Shown here one piece after another: positions 16,010 to 25,488 of a DNA stretch of 37,057 nt (position 1 is its first letter; the number at the start of each line of letters is the position of its first letter). The translations under genes were made by a program, and so were the position numbers. The stretch lies in IMG/VR virus record IMGVR_UViG_3300038451_000083, positions 1 through 37,057 of that record. One strand, written 5' to 3'. The stretch comes from a virus. The notes beneath the pieces are model-generated. The model did not search any database. It saw only the letters and a list, made by a program, of their open reading frames with translations, and was not told where the DNA came from.

Positions 16010-16282
16010 TTGAATTGTGAAGATTGGGAATTAGAGCTCGAGCTCGAAACAGATAGCTACGCAGAAGAACTCGTCGAGAAGTTACAAACAATGTGTCCAA
16101 GATGCGGTCTTATGGTTCTTGGAAACAGATGTAAAAGATGCGGAGCAAATACAAAGGTAGAAAAATATTTTGACCCTGATTTTGAAGATTACGAAAAAGA
16201 AATGGAAAAAGATTACCAAGAGTTTACAAATAAAGATAATTGGAAAGAAGTAAAAGACATAAAGGACTTGGACATTGCCTAA
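16010..16282 (+). CDS. Tail assembly chaperone T-domain, probably made only as a frameshift fusion
   Basis: This frame begins with a TTG at 16010 if read alone, without a convincing ribosome binding site. It is open upstream to 15899. The bases before the TTG encode NYWFRKKYKLSPKDPRYL, which resembles the start of T-domains that bind the tape measure. I therefore read it as the C-terminal part of a GT-type fusion with the gene at 15589. It has a four-Cys zinc ribbon (CPRC and CKRC, 10 residues apart) and acidic, repetitive N- and C-terminal parts. The chaperone fusion normally recruits the tape measure during tail assembly. It overlaps the next gene by 8 nt. Confidence 0.75.
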   Translation: MNCEDWELELELETDSYAEELVEKLQTMCPRCGLMVLGNRCKRCGANTKVEKYFDPDFEDYEKEMEKDYQEFTNKDNWKEVKDIKDLDIA

Positions 16283-17966
16283 AACTATCGAATCAAAACT
16301 CGTAATTAAGTCAGAAACAGAACAGGCTGCCAAGGGTCTTAAGAGTTTGCAGGACGAACTCGGCAAGGTAGGCGAGAAGTTAGCTGCTCTTAAAGATATT
16401 GAAATGCCCGATTGGTTTGCTGGCCCAAGAGCCGGAGGTGGTAAACGAGCTTCGACTGGAGGGTCTCCACGTTCTCCTAATGCTCCAACGTTACATCGTC
16501 CTCCTTCTTTTCCAGATTTAAAACCACCACCACAAAAAGAGCCAAAAGAACCCTCAACTTTCAAAAAATTTCAAAGGGAAGCTGGGAGGTTTACCCGTGG
16601 GGCCGGATTAGCGATGGGGGCAGGGAGCGAAATTTTAGCAGGTGCCACTCAGCAAATTACACCTGCTGTAGCAGGTTTGTTGATGAGTGCAGGAGGAGCA
16701 CTGTCGGCAGCCTTTGGAGGGTTAGGAGCCGTAGCCGGGATTCCAATGATGGCTGGTGGTGCTGTGATGACAGGTGCATCAATTTTGGCTCGTCCTGCTC
16801 TTCAACATTACGGACAATTTGCTGATACTTACCGTTTGTTAGGTGAAGGCATGCCTGAAAAAATTATGAGAGAAGCCGAAGGTGCTTTTACTCCGGATGA
16901 AGCTATGAGATATGCAGCGCAATTACATAGAGTAGGAGCAACTGAAGGTTTTGGAAGAATGGGGAAAATGAGATACGGAGAAGCCACCCCGGAAATGTTA
17001 GCTCAATATTTTACAACTGCCACTACGACTGGTGCTGCTGGCATGATGAAAAAGGGAGACTACGATTATTTAGCTAAAGTATTTGTTGGAGGCATTGCAA
17101 AAGACCGTGGGAAGGTTTCTATGGAACAATCTATAGATACTATGACAGGTTTAATGCAATCCAGTGTTGAACATTTAGGAGATTTGTCCAAGGGTCAACT
17201 TAAAGAACTGGCTGTTATCACAGCTGGCATGGAGGGACAAAGAGCAAGTGCTTTACTTAGAGGGCCTCTTGGAGTTAGAACTATGGGCGGAATGATGGCT
17301 GTAACCGCTGGCGAAGGCGGAACTCCTCAAGAAATGTTTAAATGGCAGGCCTACATGAAAAGAAATCCAGGCGGAAACTACATGGGTTATTTAAGATGGA
17401 AAGCTGGGCCAGGGGCAGTTCTTGATTTGATGGAAGATTTTGAAACTATGGGCCCGGAAGGATCAATTGCAGGAATGCGAATGTTTGGAAAGACATTACC
17501 AGCATTTGAAAGTATTGCTAAAGGATTTAGAGCTGGGAAAATTAGTAGGGCGAAAGCAGAAGAACTCATAGAGAAAGCAGAGAAAGAACCAGCTCCTGAA
17601 TTTAAAGCCACAGAAAAATTGTTCGACACTTATACAAAACAAAGGGCTGCGGAACAGACGATACAATTAGAAATCAGTAAAAACTATTTATCAGCGTATA
17701 TGAAAATGGAGACATCGCTTTTAACGGGTTTAGATAGAGTCCTAAAAGCAGTTGATTTTAAAATTGCGGTAGATAAATTTGCAAATGGTGTAGAGTATTT
17801 TGTAAAGAAACTCGGGGCCACAGGAGAAGGAGGCACACCTCCTGATGTCAGCAAAGGATTTATGGGCTTTTTGAATAAAGTTCGTGTTGGCTTAGGAGGA
17901 GATCCTCTTCCTAACCCAGATATCGGCCTTGCCCAGTCTCATTCTCAAAGAGCAGTAAAGAGATAA
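16275..17966 (+). CDS. Tail tape measure protein
   Basis: 563 residues with a TTG start overlapping the chaperone stop, consistent with translational coupling. The N-terminus is a helical coiled coil (LVIKSETEQAAKGLKSLQDEL), followed by a Pro-rich linker. A long Gly/Ala-rich hydrophobic stretch lies about at residues 110-180 (GAGLAMGAGSEIL, ALSAAFGGLGAVAGIPMMAG), as is usual for tape measures whose hydrophobic part enters the host membrane. A further helical region follows to the C-terminus. At about 0.15 nm per residue the tail would be of order 80 nm. Position after the chaperone genes and before the hub supports the call. Confidence 0.85.
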   Translation: MPKTIESKLVIKSETEQAAKGLKSLQDELGKVGEKLAALKDIEMPDWFAGPRAGGGKRASTGGSPRSPNAPTLHRPPSFPDLKPPPQKEPKEPSTFKKFQREAGRFTRGAGLAMGAGSEILAGATQQITPAVAGLLMSAGGALSAAFGGLGAVAGIPMMAGGAVMTGASILARPALQHYGQFADTYRLLGEGMPEKIMREAEGAFTPDEAMRYAAQLHRVGATEGFGRMGKMRYGEATPEMLAQYFTTATTTGAAGMMKKGDYDYLAKVFVGGIAKDRGKVSMEQSIDTMTGLMQSSVEHLGDLSKGQLKELAVITAGMEGQRASALLRGPLGVRTMGGMMAVTAGEGGTPQEMFKWQAYMKRNPGGNYMGYLRWKAGPGAVLDLMEDFETMGPEGSIAGMRMFGKTLPAFESIAKGFRAGKISRAKAEELIEKAEKEPAPEFKATEKLFDTYTKQRAAEQTIQLEISKNYLSAYMKMETSLLTGLDRVLKAVDFKIAVDKFANGVEYFVKKLGATGEGGTPPDVSKGFMGFLNKVRVGLGGDPLPNPDIGLAQSHSQRAVKR

Positions 17967-17970
17967 AAAA

Positions 17971-19572
17971 ATGGATATAAAAAAAGGAAGTCCGGTAGCT
18001 AAAGTTACAATTTGGACGGACGATTTAAAAATTGTCCTTACTTCGGCTTTGGGCGATCCTAATTCTGATATTTTGCAGATACAAACCAATAAAGATTTTT
18101 CAAATCCGTCAGGAACATTTAGCATAACATTAGTTCCTAAATTAGACAGTAATGGCAAAAGTTGGTTTGAAAAATTAGATGCTTTTGATTATGTTGAGAT
18201 AGAATTTTTAGGAATAAACGACACCGAAAGCACAGTTGTAATGAGAGGTCTTATTGACCAGGTTTCAAAGTCGGAGACGTGGGAGTCAGGAGTTCCGCAA
18301 AGAAGTATAGTTGTAACCGGGAGAGACCTTGGTTCCTTATTTGAGGATCATCAGATATACTTTATGCCAGAGTTAAGTCAAAGAAAAGCAGTCGAAGCTC
18401 AGATAGGAGTTATAAGTTGGGGAGGAGTTTTAAATTATAAAGAACAAGTGAATGCTTCAGAAGCATTTACTACGATTATGCAAAAATTAGAATCTTGTTT
18501 GGATTTATCTTTTGGTAACGGGAAAATTCGTGTTTTAGGGCCTGTGGTCGGTTCTTTTAATATTAATGTTAAGGGTGCTGCCGGATATGAAGTTCCTGTT
18601 ACTCAGAATAATATATTTAGTTATAAAGCCGTCACAACTTTTCCGGATGATGTTACAAGTTATGGTCATTTAAAGACTTACCAAGGAGATTTTTGGAATG
18701 CTTTGGCTTATTATCAGGATAAACCTTTTCATGAGATGTTTCTACAAGATTTTAAAGATCGAGCTTATCTTATTTTAAGACCAGCCCGGTTAAAAGATGC
18801 TTTTGGTAGGTATCATAAGTCCGTGAATGATAATTTGAATGATAAAGTAGTTTATCCGGATGATTTTACTTTTACTGATGATGATTTGGTTTCTATTAAT
18901 TTACAGAAAAGCCATGATGAAATTTTTAATTACTATCTTACTTTTTCTTCAACTACTTTACTCGAGAAGATAGATCAGAGAGGAGTTTTTCTTGACAATG
19001 TCGGTGGAGATACATCAAAGTCAATTAACCCGTTTTTTCAAAGTAGTGACAAACTCCCAGCTTACATAGGAAAGTATGGTTTTAGAAAATTTGAAGCGTC
19101 CACAGTTTTTAAAGAAAGAGGCTATCAAGCTCCCGGTCAACTTGATGAGCCAGGAAGCACAAGAGGGCGACCTTTTGAAGATGTCATGTACAAGGGGTTT
19201 AAAGAAAGAGGTGTAGAAAGAAACCAAATGATGGTGACTTGGTTTCTCCATAATGAGCATCTGTTGAAAGGACAGATAGATATTGCAGGAACCAATCGAG
19301 CTATTATTGGGACTTATGCAAAAAATACTTCCGATGATATGGAATATTATGTCGAGGGAGTTTCACATAGTTTTGTTCAATTTGCCAGTTTTAGAACTAC
19401 TTTGCGTGTTACAAGAGGACAGCTTTCTGAAGATAAAGGGGGATTGGTTGGGCTTATTGATAGCGAAGGGCTTAAATACGAAAGCGTAAATAGATTTTAC
19501 TTTTCGGATATCGGCGTTAGGGATACAAAAGGCTATTCTTCTACTGCCCCAGTTGAAATGAGGATGCCATAG
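17971..19572 (+). CDS. Baseplate hub protein (gp27/XkdQ-like)
   Basis: 533 residues starting at ATG 17971. It opens with beta strands (VAKVTIWTDDLKIVLTSALGD) and includes RGLIDQVSKSETWESG and VPQRSIVVTGRDLGSLFEDH, the latter matching the SxxVxGRDxxxxL pattern of hub proteins of contractile tails. The C-terminal half has beta-rich stretches. Hub proteins form a trimeric adaptor between the tube and the cell-puncturing spike. The gene is followed immediately by the spike gene, whose ATG starts on the next base after the stop. Confidence 0.8.
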   Translation: MDIKKGSPVAKVTIWTDDLKIVLTSALGDPNSDILQIQTNKDFSNPSGTFSITLVPKLDSNGKSWFEKLDAFDYVEIEFLGINDTESTVVMRGLIDQVSKSETWESGVPQRSIVVTGRDLGSLFEDHQIYFMPELSQRKAVEAQIGVISWGGVLNYKEQVNASEAFTTIMQKLESCLDLSFGNGKIRVLGPVVGSFNINVKGAAGYEVPVTQNNIFSYKAVTTFPDDVTSYGHLKTYQGDFWNALAYYQDKPFHEMFLQDFKDRAYLILRPARLKDAFGRYHKSVNDNLNDKVVYPDDFTFTDDDLVSINLQKSHDEIFNYYLTFSSTTLLEKIDQRGVFLDNVGGDTSKSINPFFQSSDKLPAYIGKYGFRKFEASTVFKERGYQAPGQLDEPGSTRGRPFEDVMYKGFKERGVERNQMMVTWFLHNEHLLKGQIDIAGTNRAIIGTYAKNTSDDMEYYVEGVSHSFVQFASFRTTLRVTRGQLSEDKGGLVGLIDSEGLKYESVNRFYFSDIGVRDTKGYSSTAPVEMRMP

Positions 19573-20610
19573 ATGCAAGATATAATTCGTGAAACAGATT
19601 CCAAATCTACTTTTAATGGACTTTGTTTGGGAAAAGTTTATGGAGTTCACTCAGAAGGCCGTATGGTTGATGTTTTACTTTTTAACGGAACGCCATTGGA
19701 AAAGGTACAAGTTTTGACTCTATATGGAAGCTCACGGGTAGGATCGACTGGGCTTCCGATTCCTAAGTATATAAAGAATGATAAAGAAATACTTATGACA
19801 GAACGTGATGACCCTTTGCGCATGGCTCAGAAAGAGGAATCGGATATTTTTTGCGTTGTTGGTTATCTTGGAGGTTATCTTTTAAACCCAATAGTTTTAG
19901 GATTTTTATTTCCAGAGGAATGTGAACTTTTATGCGGCACAGATCAGATAGGTAACAAAGATGGTTCAATGTTTCTTTGGAAGCATGAGTCTAATGTTTA
20001 CGCTCGTGTAGCAAAAGGTGATACCATTGATCAGTCTTCAGAAATTGAAGTAAGCCATCCAAGTGGATTGCTAATAAAAATAGGAAGTTATGATACAGAT
20101 AAGAAGCCGGATGAGCAAAGAACTCCTATTGTTAATTGGGATAGTCTAAATGACCTGAGAACTTTTAATCCTTTAAACCCTGATACCAAAAAAGTCGATC
20201 CAGCACCTTGGGTTCATCTTTATCATCCTTCTGGAACTTATCTGACGGTAGACAATAAGGGTAATGTCGATATAGTAGTTATAGGCGATGTAACCAAAAC
20301 AGTTAAAAAAGATGATTCTGGCGATAGAGGTAATGTAACCGAAGTAATTGAAGGCGATGTGCATAGAACAATACAAGGGAACGTTACCGAAGAGATTGAT
20401 GGTACTCTCGACCAGACAATTAAGAAAAAGGTAACGCAAGTATTTGAGGATGATTTTGATAAGACTGTGCAGAAGGATGTAAAAGAAACTTTAGAAGGAA
20501 ATGTTACTAAGGATGTATCGGGAACAGAGACCGATACAGTTACAGGTGCATGGCAAAGAAATTCAAGTGATTCCATTAAAGATACCGCCCCAAGAATAGA
20601 TCATGATTAA
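19573..20610 (+). CDS. Baseplate central spike (gp5/gpV-like) with beta-helix repeats
   Basis: 345 residues, ATG directly after the hub stop. The N-terminal part (GLCLGKVYGVHSEGRMVDVLLFNG) has the OB-fold look of gp5/gpV spike proteins. From about residue 235 there is a run of imperfect repeats such as GNVTEVIEGDVHRTIQGNVT and DKTVQKDVKETLEGNVTKD, with Val/Thr strands and Gly/Asp turns, typical of the intertwined triple-stranded beta-helix. No lysozyme domain is present. The spike pierces the outer membrane and is capped by the PAAR protein at 20619. Confidence 0.9.
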   Translation: MQDIIRETDSKSTFNGLCLGKVYGVHSEGRMVDVLLFNGTPLEKVQVLTLYGSSRVGSTGLPIPKYIKNDKEILMTERDDPLRMAQKEESDIFCVVGYLGGYLLNPIVLGFLFPEECELLCGTDQIGNKDGSMFLWKHESNVYARVAKGDTIDQSSEIEVSHPSGLLIKIGSYDTDKKPDEQRTPIVNWDSLNDLRTFNPLNPDTKKVDPAPWVHLYHPSGTYLTVDNKGNVDIVVIGDVTKTVKKDDSGDRGNVTEVIEGDVHRTIQGNVTEEIDGTLDQTIKKKVTQVFEDDFDKTVQKDVKETLEGNVTKDVSGTETDTVTGAWQRNSSDSIKDTAPRIDHD

Positions 20611-20618
20611 GGAGAAGT

Positions 20619-20924
20619 ATGCCAGCAATAGCAAGACACGGTGACCAGTGTGCACAGTATTTACATCCTGCTACAGCTTCCACAGTTGTGGCGTCGGGAA
20701 CCAAAGTTTTTGCAGATGGTAAGGCAGTGGCAAAGGTAGGCGACCACCTTTCGCTTCATTACCATTACATAGGTTCCCATTGGTATCCAGAAACACCTCC
20801 ATCTGTGTTTCTAATTGGTTCAGATAAAGATTTTGTGGAGGGAAAAGGAGTTCTGAGGGTAGGAGATGTAGCAAACTGCGGTTGTCGAATTATAGCAGGT
20901 TCACCAGATACTAATTCAGAGTAG
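20619..20924 (+). CDS. PAAR-domain spike tip protein
   Basis: 101 residues, ATG preceded by AAGGAGAAGT. It has the PAAR signature: PAIARHGD at the N-terminus, GTKVFADGKAVAKVGDHLS, GKGVLRVGDVANCG and a final cluster IIAGS. Several His and Cys residues (H7, C11, H67-region and C86/C88) are placed to bind the metal ion that fixes the sharp cone. PAAR proteins sit on the beta-helix spike and form the tip that contacts the cell. The length is typical (about 95-105). Confidence 0.9.
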   Translation: MPAIARHGDQCAQYLHPATASTVVASGTKVFADGKAVAKVGDHLSLHYHYIGSHWYPETPPSVFLIGSDKDFVEGKGVLRVGDVANCGCRIIAGSPDTNSE

Positions 20925-20932
20925 AGGATTTT

Positions 20933-23233
20933 ATGTCAATCTTTAATGTGCCCAGTTCGCCTCCTTTTGGTAAAGGAATACCAGAAACAGGAATGGCTGG
21001 TGGTGGGCCTAAGCCAAGAACTGATACTTTAAACAAAGCTCTTACGTTCAAATTTGAGAATATCAGTAAAGGTGTTACGTCAGGCTCTCAAATATATTTC
21101 ATTTCTTTCTTTGTTAATCCTGAAGAATTTAATCAGACAGAGCCTGCAAGGACTAGCATCACTCAAACGAAGGGTGGAGCTTTTGTGGATTACTTTGGCC
21201 CCGGACTTCCGGTAATTACTATTCGTGGAAATACCGGTTTTGCACCACGAGACATGGGTTCTGGGCATAAGCCGATAACTGGGCAACAAAATTTTCTTGA
21301 AGTGCGTGCGCTTTATAGAAAATATTTAGAAAAAGTCCAAAGTGATCCGGATAAAGTTAAAGTTACCTTTTACAATCATGCAGATAACGAAGCCTGGGAA
21401 GTTTCTATAACTAACTTTGTATTGCTTAGAAATGTAAGCCGTCCCCTTCTATATCAGTATACCATAACAATGACCTGTCTTCGTAATGTTGGAGCGAAGA
21501 TATCAAGAGTCTCATCTGGATGGGTCGGAACTGATTATACATACGGGTCTGTTGCGAATCCAAGCGAAAGAATACGTCTTGCAGTCAATCGTCTTACTAA
21601 GGAAACAGGATTTTTAGACAGTCTCCTCAACAAGATTGTTGATATTACTGGTCTTTCTTCTGGTTCGATTAACATGATTGATTTAATTAACAAAGGGAAA
21701 GAATATTACAATACTGTTTCTAAAGCATATGATACGGTTCAATCTGCTATTTCTCAAGTTGAAGATTTAGCGAAAACTTTGAATATGTATGTTCAGGGAG
21801 CAACAGCTTTTATAACAAAACCTTTTGATCTTGTACAAGATGCTGCAAGTGCTTTAAGTGATGTAGCTTTCGAAATGAGTTCTGTGGCAGATGTACCTCA
21901 CGAACTTATTCGATCTTTTAGAGAGATGGCATGTGCAATTACTTCAATCCCTCAAGCTGCCTTTCAAGGTTTTGCAAATCCATATGTATTTGAAGGAGAG
22001 AGCAACTGTGGGGCGAGTTTAGGGGTTCCAGATGCTCCTGTTGCAGGTTCCCCAAATAGTTTTACTGCTACTGCAGATCTACCTCCTGAAAGATTAGTTT
22101 CCCAAGTTTTTGAAAATCCACAACTTACTTTAACCCTTAAGGAAGATCCATTATCTGTGACCGGAGTCTATTTGACTACCGATGTGGCAAGAATTGGAAA
22201 TAACTATTTAGATACATGGGTAGGGAAAGCAGTTAATCTTACCACAGTTCCAAACGCCCCTATTGTTGTAGATTACAAAGGGTATCAAACTCCTTCTATT
22301 TTCCAAAAGATTATGCTTCATACAGCTCGTTCTCATATTGTTTTGGATGGTGATACTCTCGAGAGGATCTCATTAGAAGAATATGGTGATTCTTCAAGAT
22401 GGAAAGAAATAGTTTTGTACAATAGTCTTGAATACCCTTTTACAGCCGGTACTAATTTTCAAACTAAGTATAAGTCTACAGGTTTTGTTAGATTTTATAG
22501 AAAATCAGACTTCACCAGTGTTATTCTTATTCCGAAAGATACTGTTGTATGGAGTCCTGCATATCAAGGGACTAACCAAATAAATTTTGTGGTCACACAA
22601 CCGACAGTTTTACCTATTTCAACATCTTATGTGGATGTTCCAATAGAAGCTCAGCAAGCCGGAGAGGCTGGCGATGTTGGCCCTGGAAGAATTACTGGCT
22701 TTACAGGTTTTGTAACTTCTATACAGAAAATTTCAAACATCTCTGCTGTTATAGGTGGAAAAATTTGGAATGTTGCAAAACCCGGCGATGTTTTGCAAAT
22801 TCCGGATACCTCTGCTCCCTCTTCTGACAATATCGTATCTTCTGGAAACACGTATGAAGCATTGTTTGGTATAGATATATTGCTTAAAGATGGAGAGTTT
22901 GATTCCGGAATCGAAGGAAATCCAGATTTACAAAGAGTATATGGTGTTAAAAATTTAGAGCAGGCTTTAACGGATCGATTACGAACATCTCTTGATTTTT
23001 ATGTGTATCATCCCGAGTATGGCTCAAATATTCCCAAGTATATAGGACGCAAAAATATAAGTTATTGGGAAGACATAGTTAGTTGGGATATCCAAGATGT
23101 GTGTTTGCTAGACCCACGAATAAGCGAACTTCAAAATTTTATTCTGAATGCCGATGGAGATGCAATTCAGGTAGAATTTGATGCAATTCCGATTAATGAA
23201 AATACGTCATTACCATTAAACATTATTTTGTAA
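20933..23233 (+). CDS. Baseplate protein fusing a LysM domain and a gp25/gpW-like domain
   Basis: 766 residues with an ATG after GAGGATTTT. The N-terminal part has the pattern FFVNPEEFNQTEPARTSITQTKGG and GLPVITIRGNTGF, typical of the LysM-type baseplate proteins that attach to the tube end. A LysM-like segment follows at about residues 465-505 (HIVLDGDTLERISLEEYGDSS then WKEIVLYNSLEYPF). The last 125 residues (FGIDILLKDGEFDSG... GVKNLEQALTDRLRTSLDFY) resemble T4 gp25/P2 gpW, a sheath-initiating wedge protein. In other phages these are usually separate genes, so this appears to be a fusion, which would tie the tube and wedge parts together. Confidence 0.75.
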   Translation: MSIFNVPSSPPFGKGIPETGMAGGGPKPRTDTLNKALTFKFENISKGVTSGSQIYFISFFVNPEEFNQTEPARTSITQTKGGAFVDYFGPGLPVITIRGNTGFAPRDMGSGHKPITGQQNFLEVRALYRKYLEKVQSDPDKVKVTFYNHADNEAWEVSITNFVLLRNVSRPLLYQYTITMTCLRNVGAKISRVSSGWVGTDYTYGSVANPSERIRLAVNRLTKETGFLDSLLNKIVDITGLSSGSINMIDLINKGKEYYNTVSKAYDTVQSAISQVEDLAKTLNMYVQGATAFITKPFDLVQDAASALSDVAFEMSSVADVPHELIRSFREMACAITSIPQAAFQGFANPYVFEGESNCGASLGVPDAPVAGSPNSFTATADLPPERLVSQVFENPQLTLTLKEDPLSVTGVYLTTDVARIGNNYLDTWVGKAVNLTTVPNAPIVVDYKGYQTPSIFQKIMLHTARSHIVLDGDTLERISLEEYGDSSRWKEIVLYNSLEYPFTAGTNFQTKYKSTGFVRFYRKSDFTSVILIPKDTVVWSPAYQGTNQINFVVTQPTVLPISTSYVDVPIEAQQAGEAGDVGPGRITGFTGFVTSIQKISNISAVIGGKIWNVAKPGDVLQIPDTSAPSSDNIVSSGNTYEALFGIDILLKDGEFDSGIEGNPDLQRVYGVKNLEQALTDRLRTSLDFYVYHPEYGSNIPKYIGRKNISYWEDIVSWDIQDVCLLDPRISELQNFILNADGDAIQVEFDAIPINENTSLPLNIIL

Positions 23234-23304
23234 GGACATAAGAGAATTGCATGCCGGATTATGGATTTTAGATGATTTGATCCTTTTTAAGGTCGGAGGT
23301 TAAT

Positions 23305-25479
23305 ATGGCGTTTCAAGTCAAAAAGTTTAATTCAATAATAGCAAGCATGATTAATTGGCTAAGTAGTAACACAGCCAGGATCACAGATTTTAATGTGGGA
23401 TCAACAAGCCGAACTCTTTTAGAGGCTGTGGCTATAGAGTTGGAAGAGCTCTACTACCAATTATTGATAGCTGTTCAGGAAGCTATTGAAGAAGCCATAT
23501 ACAGAGCTTTCAACTTTCAAAGAAATCCGGCTGAATCTTCCACAGGATTGGTTCGGTTTGAACGTTCGTCGGGATCGGAACTCACTATTTCTGTACCAAG
23601 AGGAACTAATGTAGCTACAGACTCTGCACCGCCAATTTTATTTGAAACTCAATCTGATGATTCAATTCCTGTAGTTGCTGGTAGAGCTACAGGGGGAGGA
23701 GTAACAACTCTTATAGACTCTTCTAAGAATTGGGTCGATGAAGGAATAGGTATCGGAGCCAAAGTAAAAAATATTACGGATAGTGGAGAGACCCCACCTT
23801 CCGGAGTGATTGCAATACAAACCACTATTAATACCAATGATACATTGCTTTTTGGAACTCTGTCAGGTCTTGCATCTTTTGTTGTGAATAATGACTATTA
23901 TATAGCTGTGTTTTACGATGATGACGGAGTTGTAACTGATATAACGACTGCGGCACATGGTGGGATACTCTTTCCAGTAGCCTTAGTTCTTAACGAGGAC
24001 TACATTTATTTGGGGAGCGATGATTTATTCTTTGGTCTGGTATTTAATAAAGGAGGAGGCGCAGCTCAGAATGCTGCGGCTTCATTGATAGTAGAATATT
24101 GGAATGGTGTGGCTTGGGTTCTTGCTACAGATTTAGTTGATGGGACAGCTGGAGTAGGTGGAAAACCTTTTTCTTCCGCTGGGGATATTATCTGGAGACT
24201 TCCAAGCGATTGGATTAAGGCCGTTTATCAAAACCAAAATCTTTATTGGGCAAGAATTTCAGCGTCTGCTACATTAACCCCAGGTTCTCAAGGAGATTAC
24301 TTTAAATACAAAAGAGGGGATTCTTATAAAGTTGTCACCATGTTTAAAGACATTGATGTTCAAGCGATTCAGTCCGGGGTTGTTGGGAATGTTGCAGCCA
24401 ATACAATCATAATTCTCTCAAGTAATATTCCAAATGTGGCGGATATTAAAAATTTAGCCGCATTCTCGGATGGGGAAGATGAAGAAACCTCTTCGGCTCG
24501 GAAAGCCCGCTTTGCTCTTTATATTCAGAGTTTAGCCCGAGCAACAAGAGGAGCTTTGGAATATGCAGCAAGAACTGTTCCTCAAATTGTAGCAGCTAAA
24601 GCTATAGATGATGTTCGGCCAACTGTGCTCAAAGAACAGTACGGGAGTACTTCTGTTTTTACGGATATAACAAATGCTATGCGGAATCCTTCAGATCCCG
24701 AAGTGAAGCTCTTTGAAGATACAACAAATGAGAATGATGCTTTGTATATCGGGGGAAATGAACTTTTTGATTATTTGAATATGCATCTCATCCAAGCAGG
24801 TGTAGTTGCTACTGACAACTTGGTTTGGGAGTATTATAGTGCAGATGGCTGGCAGTCTTTAGCCGTTACGGATGGAACAGATCCGGGAGGAGCAACTCCG
24901 GGACCTTTGCAGCAGAGTGGAACTGTATCATGGACTATTCCAAATGATATAGTTGCGACAACTATCAATAATTTTCAAAAGTTGTGGATACGATTGAGAG
25001 TAACAGCAGGTGGGGTAACTTTTGCAACTATACCAACTGGCGATTATTGTTCTTTACCTCCTGGTTTTGGATATGTTTATCTTTATTGCCATGATGGAAG
25101 CGGAGAACTTAATTCAAGTCTTATAACATCAGTAGAAAATGCTGTAGAACTCTATAGAGGATGTGGAATAATTGTAGAGGTGAAAGCCCCAACTAAGATT
25201 CAACCAACAATTACTGTTACCTTGTTTATTGCTTCTAACTATGATGCTACTGACATTGCCACTAAGGTTCGCCAAGCCCTTATTGATTACCTTTATACCA
25301 AGGTTTTAGGGGAAGATTTGTACATTGCAGAACTTTATAGGTTCATCATGGATAGCAATAATAAGGCTATTTTGAACGTCAATATAACTGCACCTATAAG
25401 TGATTTGATTGTGGCAAGCAGCGCAGTTTTAAGACCTAATCCACTTAACGTAACAGTGACTGGGATAATCTTATCTTAG
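23305..25479 (+). CDS. Baseplate J-like wedge protein with two inserted Trp-rich modules
   Basis: 724 residues, ATG after GGTCGGAGGTTAAT. The N-terminus (DFNVGSTSRTLLEAVAIELEELY) and central core (DGEDEETSSARKARFALYIQSL... ATRGALEYAARTVPQIVAAKA) match baseplate J/gp47 proteins that form the wedge ring. Two inserted modules, at 23995-24306 and 24725-25056, share the pattern [D/N]xLYxGx...EYWNGxxW...DGT...SGxIxWxxPxDW...WxRxR. The same module lies in the sheath and in the Cys-repeat protein. The C-terminal end returns to J-like beta structure (TKIQPTITVTLFIASNYD). The insertions make it longer than typical J proteins (about 300-400 residues). Confidence 0.85.
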   Translation: MAFQVKKFNSIIASMINWLSSNTARITDFNVGSTSRTLLEAVAIELEELYYQLLIAVQEAIEEAIYRAFNFQRNPAESSTGLVRFERSSGSELTISVPRGTNVATDSAPPILFETQSDDSIPVVAGRATGGGVTTLIDSSKNWVDEGIGIGAKVKNITDSGETPPSGVIAIQTTINTNDTLLFGTLSGLASFVVNNDYYIAVFYDDDGVVTDITTAAHGGILFPVALVLNEDYIYLGSDDLFFGLVFNKGGGAAQNAAASLIVEYWNGVAWVLATDLVDGTAGVGGKPFSSAGDIIWRLPSDWIKAVYQNQNLYWARISASATLTPGSQGDYFKYKRGDSYKVVTMFKDIDVQAIQSGVVGNVAANTIIILSSNIPNVADIKNLAAFSDGEDEETSSARKARFALYIQSLARATRGALEYAARTVPQIVAAKAIDDVRPTVLKEQYGSTSVFTDITNAMRNPSDPEVKLFEDTTNENDALYIGGNELFDYLNMHLIQAGVVATDNLVWEYYSADGWQSLAVTDGTDPGGATPGPLQQSGTVSWTIPNDIVATTINNFQKLWIRLRVTAGGVTFATIPTGDYCSLPPGFGYVYLYCHDGSGELNSSLITSVENAVELYRGCGIIVEVKAPTKIQPTITVTLFIASNYDATDIATKVRQALIDYLYTKVLGEDLYIAELYRFIMDSNNKAILNVNITAPISDLIVASSAVLRPNPLNVTVTGIILS

Positions 25480-25488
25480 GATGATTTA

